64,000 nt of DNA from Penicillium oxalicum (taxonomy: Eukaryota; Ascomycota; Eurotiomycetes; Eurotiales; Aspergillaceae), in NCBI RefSeq assembly GCF_001723175.1, contig NC_064651.1, positions 1,984,001 through 2,048,000 of the forward strand. Direction: 5' to 3'. The position numbers and the translations under genes are program-made. The notes below the pieces were generated by a model that made no database searches, had not been told where the DNA came from, and was given only the letters and a program-made list of their open reading frames with translations. Shown piece by piece: positions 48,250 to 59,131 of this stretch (position 1 is its first letter; each line of letters begins with the position of its first letter).

Positions 48250-49395
48250 ATGAAACACTTCCTCGCATCGGCCCAAGCCGTGGCTTGCTTGGGGCTGCTG
48301 GTCAATCTTGGTGCTGCGAGTCCCTCGTTTAACTCGAAACATATTCCACCAGTAGTCATTTTTGGCGACAGCTACACCGATCAGAGGGTGTATCAGTATC
48401 GGCCGGGCTCAGATGGAGAGGTTGCGAAGCCGGTACTGAGAGCCAATGCAACTGGTTTGATACCTTACAATCTACCGTGGCTGACAAGCACCCGCAGGCA
48501 AATGTCACCTCAACAGGTGGACGTGTGTGGCCCGAATATGTCCATCAATACTCGAAAGCAGCCGTCTACGACTACGCAGTGTCTGGAGCCGTCTGTGATT
48601 CTAATTTTGCATCCTCGCCTCGGAACGGGGTGAAGCAAGCCCAGATCTCCGCCTTCCTCGAGGATCAAGACTATTTCCGCACTCATGATCCTGCAAAGTT
48701 TCTTGGACACAATCCCGACGCGGTGTATGCAATCTGGATCGGGACAAATGATATCGGCAATGGAGTGTTTTTCACCGATTCCCAACCCGCCGGCCTGTCC
48801 TTGACAAGCTACGTGGACTGTGTCTTTGAGCAACTCGATCGACTCTATGCCGTTGGAGCGCGCAAATTCGTGCTGATGAATATCGCTCCGCTGGAACTCA
48901 GTCCACAATACGCGACACCACAGAATGGTGGCGTGGAGCGACCCCGATATTGGCCAGACAAGACTTCGTACAATTCCAATCTGACACAGATCAGTGAAAA
49001 GATGAGACAGTACAGCACGCTCATCAACGACATTTATAGATTCCAGATACCGTTTGAGCTGGAAGTTCATCGCAGATACAGGGGAAGTCATTTCGCTCTG
49101 TTCGATGTGCACTCGTTGGTAGGAGAGCCACTCCCTGTTGGCGATCGATGAAAAGACCCCAATGCTAATTTTTGATCCGCTTCAGTTGTCGGATATTTGG
49201 CATCATCCGTCGGTGTACCTCAATGGCTCTGCGCCTCTGAACGTGATAGGGTTTGCTGCCGACACTCCACCAGGGAACTGGGACAGTTTCATGTGGTACG
49301 ATGAGCTACATCCCTCGGAACAAACAGACCGTGTCATTGCAAAGCAATTCGTCGAGGTGTTGGCCGGAAGGAGTGAATGGACGACATACTGGTGA
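48250..49395 (+). CDS. Secreted GDSL-family esterase/acylhydrolase
   Basis: Three exons (48250-48432, 48498-49118, 49186-49395) with introns of 65 and 67 nt (CTGAC and GCTAAT branch sites) give 337 residues. A signal peptide covers about residues 1-23 (ASAQAVACLGLLVNLGAAS). GDSL/SGNH blocks: block I VIFGDSYTD with nucleophile S41; block II AVSGAVC with oxyanion G91; block III WIGTNDIG with N145; block V YDELHPSEQ with D307 and H310. All four catalytic positions are present. Three or more N-x-S/T sites suit an extracellular glycoprotein. This architecture is common among fungal cell-wall esterases (acetyl esterases and similar), acting on esterified polysaccharides or lipids; the substrate is not predictable. 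It has its own promoter, with the neighbour Sam37 starting 635 nt downstream. Confidence 0.92.
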
Positions 49396-50029
49396 GGGGG
49401 GAGACCGCTCGATGAATTGATGTGACGGGAAAGATGCAACTTTGATGATGTGTATCCATGGAAAATTGGAATATTCTTGAAGAGGTACAGATGAGATCGC
49501 CGAGGTGGCTACGAAAAACCTCCATATGCGACGGGGACGGTCATTTCAAAGACGCTCTCCCCCGTGTGCGTTCGTGCTTTGCGGCTCCACTCGCGGTCTT
49601 TTTGACATGATCTTTTCCTTCCAAATTGTGTCACTTGACACATAGTTGTGTTCTTCAAAGTCATCTGAAGTTAGGAGGTTGCCGCCTATCCGCGTCTACT
49701 GGACGGGCATGAAGACGCGTCTGCTATATATATCCATCGTCGTAACTGTAGACGGAGATTACCGACCCATTACACAGGTCCCGTGGAAGAAAATTCGAAT
49801 TGATGTCAAGGTCATTTCATAGTAAACAACGGTCCATTAGATTCAATTATATATTCCTGCAGTTTTCATGGAGTCATCAATGTGGCAGACATAGTGATCG
49901 AGGTTTGTCCGAAGATCAGAACTCACAAGTGATGGTCAAGCACACGTGATTCGCCCGCGGACATTCCGTTCCATTGAGGATCAAGTCCGCCCGAATTGCT
50001 GGTCCCCTCAAACCACAAACAAAACAATC
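49396..50029. other. Intergenic spacer between esterase and Sam37 genes
   Basis: 3' region of the esterase and promoter of the next gene. A TATATATA stretch lies at about 49724-49731. No gene recognised. Confidence 0.5.
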
Positions 50030-51523
50030 ATGGTGCTTCAATTGCACGTGTGGGGACCGGCGTTCAATTTGCCCTCCATTGATGCCCAATGTCTGGCCGT
50101 GATCGCATATTGCTCGTTGACCCTTCCCAAGGGCTCATGGGAGCTGATTGCTACTAGCGATCCTTCCGTTTCTCCTACTGGTAAGTGACGTGATCACCTT
50201 CAAGCTCAGCTTGGTCACTCCGAGATGGTGCTCTAAGCTAAAGCCATGATTCATGTCTCTTTGCAGGAGAACTCCCCGCACTTCAAGATGGATCGACATG
50301 GGTGAGCCGATTTCGCAATATCGTGGACTATCTCCGACAATACTCCAACGGAGAATGGGATTTGGACGGGTCGCTAGAAGGACCGGCGCGCGCAGACAAC
50401 ATCGCGTACGTGTGACACTCTGGGGCTGCTGTAGCAGAGCAAAGATTCTCTCAGTTTGACGAGCCCTCGTGTGCATGCGACGGCTTCGGCTAACAAGGGT
50501 GCCCGTGCGTGTGGGCTTGACAGATTCTCCTCCTTCATCGAATCTCGCGGTCATACCCTCATCGATCTCTCCTTGTACGTGAGCAGTCAAAATTACTACG
50601 GCAACACATCACCCGCGTATGGGAATCTCCTCCAATGGCCCAATCAGTGGATTTTACCGCCAAAGCTGCACAGCGCCGCCAAAGCTCGAACGGAACACCT
50701 CGGCCTGTCCTCGTTGGATTTACAAGCGATGGAAGAGCAGCGCCAGCGCGAACACTCGGCCGCAGTCGCAGCTGGCCGAGTCCCCAAGAACCTGATTCCC
50801 CAGCCACAAGACACCGTCTCCAAGCTCCTCGGCCGAACAGCGCAGCACAATCATTTCCGCCTCGAGGCGCTAACGGGCGAGTTTTTCGAGCCACTAGAGG
50901 CCATGATTGGCGAGAAGTCATACTTCCTGGCCACAAGTGAAGACGATACAGCCTCTAGTCTGGATTGCGTCGCACTGGGCTACCTTGCGCTTGCGCTAGT
51001 GCCCGAGCTCACATTCCCCTGGCTGCGAGAGGCGATGCAGACCAAGAGCCCACGTCTCACAGCCTACACGGAGCGCCTGCGTCGTCTTTGCTTTGGCGAA
51101 GCGCCGGTCGAGGTTAGCCACGCATTTTCACCAGAGACTGCACCTTCATCTGCACTTCCATGGAAAGCTCCGAGTCGAATCTCCGTCGTCGCCGTCGGCA
51201 ACACGCTTCTTGACACCGCTGCCGACTCATTACCGCTCCTGCGTAGAGCCCGCAAATATAACCGATTGAAAGAAGGGGCTCAGTCTGCAGAGGCAGGCTT
51301 GACCGATGTCGAAAGGGATCTTGTCTCCGGAGTGGCTGACGCGGGCAAGAATGATCTGTACGTTTCTATCGCGACCGTCATCGGTGGTGTTGCCACTCTC
51401 GTGGGCTACATGTTTTACGTTGGTATGATCAGGGCCACGGAGCCGGGTGGAGAAGCTCCTGAGGAGGAAGACGATCTGAATGCATTTAATGCGGGATCTG
51501 CGACCGACTTTCTCGGTATCTGA
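50030..51523 (+). CDS. sam37: Mitochondrial SAM complex subunit Sam37 (metaxin/Tom37 family)
   Basis: Outer-membrane sorting and assembly machinery subunit that helps insert beta-barrel proteins. Exons 50030-50180, 50267-50405 and 50524-51523 (introns 86 and 118 nt) give 429 residues. The second donor GTACGT at 50406 restores ADNIAFSSFIESRG across the join. The N-terminal thioredoxin-like/metaxin part begins MVLQLHVWGPAFNLPSIDAQ and includes TWVSRFRNIVDYLRQYSNG. The Sam37 C-terminal domain contains LYVSSQNYYGNTSPAYGNLLQWPNQW-like sequence, an EHLGLSSLDL stretch and SSLDCVALGYLALALVPEL. A single membrane segment near residues 374-396 (YVSIATVIGGVATLVGYMFYV) is followed by an acidic tail, as in fungal Sam37. 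No presequence, as expected for this outer-membrane protein. Confidence 0.93.
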
Positions 51524-51996
51524 TCGACTGCACCCTCAATGAGGCAAAAAAGGGGGGTCTCATAGGCACTGCGCAGGCTCATTCAGTCTCACTGCTAGCA
51601 GGCAAGATTGACGTGTGTACGTGAGACCCGTCATGCAGCAGAGGTCTTCAATGTATTTTTTTTCAAACAAAAGAACTACTAATCGACTTTGTGTAAGATC
51701 CGTCTCGAATTATGGACGAGCTGCAAGAATCGAATTTTGAAACTCCTACGTACCTACAGCCGGAGAGTCCCCAACACCGCCTGGCTCGTAGACCGTCTAT
51801 ACCTATGAGTCAATATATATATAAACTCTCGCTGGATGAAACCAATTTCTCATAGACCAGGATCCTTGCTTAAAGGCCCTTTTGCTCTCTATACTGCATG
51901 ATTGGACATGGCACGGTGAGTCAAATTCGAGCGTCAAGACGTAGACAAAGCGATGACAAAATGAGCACAGACCAACCCACTATACCATTCAGAAAA
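51524..51996. other. Convergent 3' region
   Basis: Between the stop codons of Sam37 (plus) and the DUF3433 gene (minus). A TATATATATAAA stretch lies at about 51815-51826. No gene seen. Confidence 0.5.
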
Positions 51997-54900
51997 TCAA
52001 GACTGAACACTCTCATCAGAAAGACCCCATGTATTCGTCCCTTTCTTTGAAAAGTAGGGCGAAGAAATCCACTCGACTACCGGTCCATCTCCAACCGTCT
52101 CCACCATTTCGACGCCCCATCGGAGCGCCCCATCTTTGTCCATAAACCAGCCCAGCCGCGTGCGCAGATCTTCATATTGTCCTGGAGAAAGCTGACCGGT
52201 TTGAATCTCCCGCGCCACTTGTAACAAGTTCGTGCTTCCGGCAATGAGCACCAGTACGTCACCGAGCGACTCGACGTTGCGGACAAGTCGACTAAAGTAA
52301 CGTCGTTGCAGCACAATCACGAGCAAGGTGATCGTCACGAGCCAGGCCATGATCCCAACGCTCAGCCACACTGCAAGCGCGTTCATTTGGAGAATCTCTA
52401 CGCGTTTAGAGATTTGCGCAATGACGGTTCTGTTCGTGGTTGAAATCGGATGCATCTCGTCTTGGTAGATAGTTGGCTTGTTTCCGGGGAGCCAGTTGTT
52501 GACAACCTCGACGATTGGTCCCAGGGAGTCGGGAAGGCTGGCGTTGATTGTTTGATAGCCCCAGCCACCGGTCTCCATGGAGATGTTGTTGCTTATGTAG
52601 TGTTGGAAGAAAGTGGTAAAGGTTTTTTGAGCCAGCGAGAGGTAGAGATCCGGATCGAGAAGAGCTTTGGGATTCTTTCCGGCCATCGTGTACATGGCGT
52701 AGCTCATAAAGTCCAAATTGAGCCCTTTGATTTCGTCTCGAATGTTGTATGTGTTGTCGTTGAGATTCTCGCTGTGATAGCCTCCGATGTGCTGAGCACC
52801 ACCAATTTCCAGAGTGTCAGCTGCGGTGAGCATTGACGCCATGAACAGACGGCCAAGACTGTATGAACTCGTTAATAAAGAAAGGTCCCGCATGGTGTAG
52901 CCTGCGTTGCATCATCATCCTCCACTGACCTGATAGTGACATTGTAATAGGCATATCCCCTTTCCCCCTGGAAGTAGCTCCCGTTGTGAGGCAGAAAGTT
53001 GTCCGCAAAGGCTTCCGTCAGTTCTTTTGGTTTACTGGTCACATTGAAAGCTTGAACCACGCCATTCACTGGATCGACAATCACCTCGGCATCGGCCGAC
53101 TCAACAAGCGGTCTGCAATTCATCAAGTTGATCGACGGGGGTGACGGGAATAGCAAAGGTAGAGGCTCCGAGAAGTTGCCTTGCATCTTCGTGGGATTCT
53201 TATAAATCCCCGTGACCGCGGTGCCATGAATCCATTTGAGAGTGAAATTCCGATGCCAGGATTTGGTGGACCACGACGACAAATTTGTGTTCGGAGACCA
53301 GTATCCCACTGCCACGGTTGGATCCCAGGTTGTACTGCTAGAATTGCCACAGCAGGCGATTGAGCCAGGGTTCACAAAGACAGTTGTGCACCCATCGCAA
53401 GTCGCTATCGTCTCATTCCCCGATAAAGGGAGAATGACTCCAGGGTTTTTGTTGTAGATCCAATGTGTGCCCAGCTCGAAACCTCCTTGAATATCATGGG
53501 GAATGGTCGTTTGATTCCACACCGTAGCGTTGCTCAAATCGACGGGGGAAAGCCAATGTGACAGGTTCATCAAAGCTTCGGCTGGGTAGTGGGAGCATTC
53601 GATACGGGCGCGCATGGCCGGAGTGGTCAAAGTGATATTTGTCTGCGTGTATGTCCCAATGTTGTCGGATTCGTCGAGATTTCCTGGCACTCTGACATTG
53701 CTCAACGATTGCATCTCGATTGGCACAAAACTCCAGCCTTCTTTGCTCCATGCAGGTTCGGATCCATTCAAGGTCAATTGGATCGTTGCGGTATACATCC
53801 ACTGGGTGGAGATATTCTTGTACAGATCGGTAAGGATATAGGCTGCGTAGTCGTTGGACGTATCTGGGTAGACCGCCTGCTGAGTACTGAAGACATGAGG
53901 GATGTCACGAATTTCAAGGGCACGATCGAAAGTGATCGGTTTCGTGACCACACCCGGCTCTCGATTGAACAGGGCGGACATCGTGATGGTAACTGAGAGG
54001 GGAAAGGAATGAGATCAGCCGCTTGATTCCCAAAGACCATAACAAGTTCACATACAGACGGGCACAAGGCTACTGCCCAGAGTCACCAGAGCAAGAAGCC
54101 AGTGCTTATTCCGAGCAGCCCTGAGACAGGCCCAAAGCCAAAAGGAAGATTCATAAGATAGACCAGGGCCCCTTGAGACAGAGGGAGCTCCATCCGCCAT
54201 TGCAACGTACGGCTGAAGGCGACGAAAGGTCTCATCTATGGATCCCCACCATAGTCCAATAAGCGTCGCGATAAGTGTTGGAACAATCGAGATTGGCGCT
54301 ATTGACGACATACTGTCGCTCAGAAAGGACCATTGCATTTGATAGACGAAGACCTTCTCGTAGAGCCCTACACTCATGGCAAAGTACCACAGAATACCGA
54401 CACTGGCCACAACCACCAAGAGTGCCAGAACGAAAGCGACGAGAAAAGGTATTCGTAGTACCTTTGGGGTCCCATTCTCAGATTGAGTCACATTGCCATT
54501 CAAGCTTTGGGATGGAACCGATCGAGACAGTCCGCAGGAAGTTGTATGGAACCGTTGCCCATCGAGTCTCTCCCGGAGGTCCTTTGCAGTTGGTTGACGG
54601 AAAATTTGAAAGCCCGAATCTACTCGATCGTTGCGTGCGATCAGAGCAGCTACTCCGAGAACTGATGCAGGGCTTTCCCTGAGGTTCAGAGGCCTATATC
54701 GGCATTGAGAGCGCCACCAGAGAATCATCAAAAGCAAGCAGGAAACCGCAAACAGGACCCCCAGAGCAACTGCAGGACCTTTTTGGACCAAAATACGGGT
54801 TTCCACCTTGACCGTTGTCCCCTTGATGGGAACGGGTCGTGAAGCGCCCTGTTGGGTCAAAGCAGCTTGCAAAACTTCTCCAAAATATCGTTGGTTTGCC

Positions 54901-56424
54901 GTTGCAGCTGACTTGGCCCAGGCTGGATCTCTGGCCATGGCCGTCATATTGTAGTCATACAACGCGCCCAGCAAGACAGAAGGTCCACCAACAAGCGAGC
55001 TTTGCAGAACAGACAGCATATATGTTGGCCATTTGTGGTCCAGAGTGGACTCCAGAATCGTAGTGGTATCCATGACGCTGTCTGCAATGATGATTTTCTT
55101 CTGCTCAAATTCGCTGGCATCAAAAGAAATGTCTGGCACATCACCTGTCAAAGCCACAGTGACTGTGATCGGCGCCATAAAATAAGTAGTATTGCATACT
55201 TGCGCTGAAAAGGCTGGGTTCTCATTCTGCCATGATTCTGTGACGAGAATCACCTGGCGGCCATTACACTGCGCTGTGTGGTTTGAACTTGAGAAGGTCA
55301 ACTTGGTGGTAGTGAGAGCTTCTTCGGCATAATAGAATGTGGAGGCATCAGACCAGCTGGCGCCTCCAGTGCTCCAGAAGGTCGATGGTGCGGCCATGCC
55401 CCATCGACATCCATCGGGAGAAGACCAGATCGTGGAATTTGAGCGCACCAAATTTTGATCCGGGTAGATGATCGTTTCATCAGCCTTTCTCTCCAATGCC
55501 ATGGGTGTGCAGTCCAGGTCACTTTTGAACATCATCGTCTCCGCCGTCCATCTTTGAGTTGCCTCGGTGGGCAAAGAGGTAACTGGAGGAGACCCGATCT
55601 CAGCCGGCCAGAACGGGAAGATTGTAAAGTCATTGGTGATCCATGGTGAAGTCGAGGCGTTTTGCAACAGGCTCGCAATGGTTCGGAAGTGGGTAGAACG
55701 GTCTACATCTATGGGCAAGGGTGAGCCTGCAACTGGCTCGAGACGAGCAAAATCCACGGATTCTGAAACGATTATCTCCTGTGAGAAGAGAAATGCGGAT
55801 GAGAGTGAGGAGATTGCCAAGACCGCAACGATGTTGATCAAGGATGCACATATCAAGACGACACTGCGGCATCCGTTTTTCTTCTTCGAGAAGCCATCAT
55901 ACAACGCTGTCCACCAGGCGCCTGGCGTCTTCAAGATGCTGCTGGCTGCATTCCCCGCCCCGCCGTGCTAGTCGAGCAAAAGGCTCAGTCCGCTGTACAT
56001 CCTGCAGCAAGACTGTGGTCATTTGTGCGTAAACCACTGCGACGAGGGTTGGGCTATATCGCCATCCAAATAAAAGTATGGACGAGCCATCGTCCTTGCC
56101 TAGCCCGTTATCCGTTGACGATTTCCACCACAGAAAGAGCGATATCAAACATAGCGCGAGGGATAAGAGAGAGGTCACTCCCAGGAACGAATGCGTCAGA
56201 GTATATGGTTTCCAATCTTTCAAAGGCTTCGCTAAGCTCGGTTCACGGGCAGTTCCTTGATTGGTATGCTCAGTTCCTGATACTCCATGACTACTGGGAG
56301 CATTGCGTTCTGATGGTGGTCTTCGAGAAGATGAGCGACTGGGACGAACAGTATGGGAGAAGTAGGGTCTGGCATGTCCGAGGATTCTGCGATCCTCATT
56401 TGCGTCGTATTGACGGGAGGCCAT
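51997..56424 (-). pseudogene. Large DUF3433-type membrane protein with a one-base frameshift
   Basis: Three coding segments, 56424-54056, 53992-52930 and 52858-51997, are joined by introns of 63 and 71 nt. The first segment changes frame once between 55967 and about 55953, within a run of G/C (CCCCGCCCCGCC on the plus strand). Dropping one base there makes the whole exactly 1431 codons including the stop. The N-terminus is disordered and is followed by helices (TLTHSFLGVTSLLSLALCL), then the RTEPFARL motif typical of DUF3433 proteins, LKTPGAWWTALYDGFSKK, VLICASLINIVAVLAI and several more helices, two large loops rich in N-x-S/T sites, and a last helix near the C-terminus (VWLSVGIMAWLVTITLLVIV). 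The function of DUF3433 proteins is unknown; an integral plasma-membrane or secretory location is likely. The rest is intact, so the slip could be a sequencing error in a homopolymer or a recent loss. Confidence 0.8.
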
Positions 56425-58096
56425 ACCTAGACACGAGAGAAATGACAGCGATTCCGCTATCCTCAGAGACTCATGAGCTTCTCGCAGGCAAGACAACTCT
56501 TTCGCGCTCCCTTCTCGTGTGCAAAACTGCGGCAGTGGGGTACAAAAAGCATACAAGCGAGTACTCTAGATGCGACAGGAATAAGGGACTACTGCAGTAT
56601 CTAAACCATAGCTTGGGTAAGGATCTAATTGTGAAGTGCGCTCAGAAGATCGTCTAGCCTCCCAACCCATAGCGGAGATGGCGTGTACGTCCAATAAGAT
56701 CGGCCATCTTGTCGCCAACTTATATGAGGTTGGGATCGGCGAGAGACGGTCTGCTCTTGGCTGCATGATGGCCCCCTGTTTCGGAGATGAGAAAGCCCTA
56801 GGCTCATCGCTAGCAGTAGTCGGTACAGTAGCTTCGCAGGGGGGGGGGGAGCATAATGGGGCCATTTCTGTGGTTTTGTCCCATTATACGATGAACCACA
56901 AAGTAGTGAGCCATTTTGTTGCACGGAGTTGACCGCATCTGATCCGTAGCCTTTAGAAAAAGAGCTTGAGGATGTTCCTCGCTGCGGTTCTCAATAGAGT
57001 TGATGGCCGATCCCGAAGAAGATTTAACTGTATGCGCTGCGCTGCCCGGAGCGGGCGGGACTACCCGGTGGAGCACAATTGAATTCCGCCTCTTAAGGAC
57101 GAGCCTTTAGCGCCGTCAAGGCGGATCGTATCCCACGCCGGTGCATTGACGGGATGCTGTCCCGTTGGACGATTGGCTCCAAGATGTCAAGCGATGCAAA
57201 AATTGCAGGGTACCAAAGGGCTAGGGACCGATGCAAGCGCCGCAGAGTATGCACGATGGCTGAGAGGCTAACCGTGTCTCGACTCGCTCGAAGTTGCCAA
57301 GGCTGGCCCCCGGGGCCGTAGGAAATAACATGGAGACATAAGTAGATTAGGGGTCCCTGGGTAAAGGAGAAAGGACTTTGCCCGACTTTTCCTCAAAGGC
57401 ATTTTGAGCGCATCTCTTTGTCGTCTCATAAATTCTTCTTTGTCGCTCACTCCATCGTGTGCTTCTGCAGCGCATTGATATCGACGGAAGGACTTGAAGC
57501 TGATGACAGGGTTCCACCTCGAATGGTTCACAGTTCTTCCACGGTCGTTCCGGTCACCTGATTCAACATTGAACAAAAAGCAATCATTCCACACAATGTC
57601 TGCAGCCTACTATGTCGAGTCCCCAGGCCATCGACCAGATTCAACGGGCGATCGAGAATAAAGGGCACCGGCCAAGGTGTTGACCTCATGAAACGCTGCA
57701 AGGTCTCAGGGTCATCAAGTTTACAAGGTGCGGAATATTATCAACTTGAGATGGGTCGAAGAAAAAAAATGATATGAACTGATATGAGCAACGAATCTAG
57801 ATGGTATATGTACAAAGAAGTGGAAGAAATCATAGGCGTGGAAGTGATACAAGGGGGTATGTATCCAAATCTTTCACGCAGACGAAGATTGAGACGCGTG
57901 GAAGAAGATCAGAGGATGTTTGCGGACACGCGCCGGGCGAAAGATGCAGTTATCTTCTGGACACAAAGCTGATGTGACGACAGTTGAGAAACCTGCGGAA
58001 GGGTATCAAGTGGAACGAAATTGGCCGGACGAAAGCGTTTGGGCGAAGAAGTGAAATCCTCATTCGACGTCAAGGAAAGTACACTGGACAATACGC
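56425..58096. other. Intergenic region upstream of the DUF3433 gene
   Basis: Contains the promoter of the minus-strand DUF3433 gene on the left and the 3' side of the allergen-like gene on the right. A G-run is at 56840-56849. Open frames are short with no recognisable features. Confidence 0.45.
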
Positions 58097-59131
58097 TTAA
58101 GCGTAGTCGAGTTCGACGATCAGACGGACTGGGCCAGAGGCTTGGGAAACAGCCAGGTCGGGCTTGCCCTGGTCAGCCGAGGTGTAGGCGTTGAGGACTG
58201 AGGAGAGACCATTGCCGATGTGAGAGCATTCCTGACCAAGGTGGTTGCAGATCCGCATGCCCTGGACATCGAGCGAGTTGAGCTGAGCGATGATGCAGGA
58301 GACATCCCAGCCAGAGAAGCCACCGTTCTTCTCGCTGCTCATGTCAAACTCACCCCAGGTGGCAGCGTACTGGCCGAAGTTGGTGGTGGGAACCTTGCCA
58401 GGAGCCGCAGCCCAGCCACCCTGAGAGTTGTCATCAATGGCCACATACTTGACTTGTCCCTTCTCGAGGTTGAATGACAGAGCCTGGTTGGGGGCCCAGA
58501 AACCAGTCATCTTGTTGTCGGGGCCGTAGGTGTTCCAGAACACGACGTGCCACGGCTGAGACTGGCTACCTTCGAAGCGGAGAACATGCTTGTACTGGTT
58601 GGCGACACTCTCCTCGACCTCGATGATGTTGCTACCCCATGGGACACCGACGTTACCAATGTAATCCCAGTCCAGGCTTCCAACCTTCTGGGCCTTGGAA
58701 ACGCCGCCGAACCCGGCGCGAGAGAACTGTCCATCGGCAGGGGTGGCATGCCAGTCACCGCCAGTGCTGGGGGCAGAAGTGGGCTTGACGGTGGACTGGG
58801 TGCTGGAAGGAACAGCAGTCGATTCGACAACAGATGGAGCAACGGTGGAAGTGGGGACAGACACAATGGTGGTGGCCACAGAGGTGGCAGAGGCGGTGGT
58901 GGTGGCAGAGCTGGTCGCGCTCTCACCCGACCACTCGTTGATCCAAGTCTGGAGGACACCATCGATGACAGCCGAGACGATATCACCAACACCACCACGC
59001 TTCTCGACCTCGACGATAGGCTCAATCTGGGCCTTGTGGTGAGCGTGCCGGCGCTCATGGCCATGGATGCGGGCAGCGGCCGAGCCAGCGGTCAGAGCCG
59101 CAGCAAGAAGGAGGGAGTTCTTCACAAGCAT
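58097..59131 (-). CDS. Secreted protein related to Aspergillus allergen Asp f 4
   Basis: Single exon, 344 residues. A signal peptide (MLVKNSLLLAAALTAGSAA) is followed by a basic His-rich propeptide-like stretch with a KR site near residue 44, a Ser/Thr/Val/Pro-rich linker of about 60 residues (heavily O-glycosylated in such proteins) and a C-terminal domain of about 220 residues. That domain carries GFGGVSKAQ, GNVGVPWGSNIIEV, YKHVLRFEGSQSQPWHVVFW, FNLEKGQVKYVAIDDNSQGGW, TWGEFDMSS, GWDVSCIIAQ, VQGMRICNHLGQECSHI and a terminal RLIVELDY. This order matches the Asp f 4 family of fungal cell-wall/secreted allergens, whose biochemical role is unknown. The protein is complete, with four cysteines visible only in the C-terminal region or fewer. 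It supports placing the organism near Aspergillus/Penicillium. Confidence 0.88.
   Translation of the reverse strand: MLVKNSLLLAAALTAGSAAARIHGHERRHAHHKAQIEPIVEVEKRGGVGDIVSAVIDGVLQTWINEWSGESATSSATTTASATSVATTIVSVPTSTVAPSVVESTAVPSSTQSTVKPTSAPSTGGDWHATPADGQFSRAGFGGVSKAQKVGSLDWDYIGNVGVPWGSNIIEVEESVANQYKHVLRFEGSQSQPWHVVFWNTYGPDNKMTGFWAPNQALSFNLEKGQVKYVAIDDNSQGGWAAAPGKVPTTNFGQYAATWGEFDMSSEKNGGFSGWDVSCIIAQLNSLDVQGMRICNHLGQECSHIGNGLSSVLNAYTSADQGKPDLAVSQASGPVRLIVELDYA

Noticed and set aside
55920..55990. A 53-nt GTACAG..TGCAG intron as an explanation of the DUF3433 frame change
   Set aside because: It would remove the RTEPFARL motif, which I believe is conserved in the family; a one-base slip explains the junction better.
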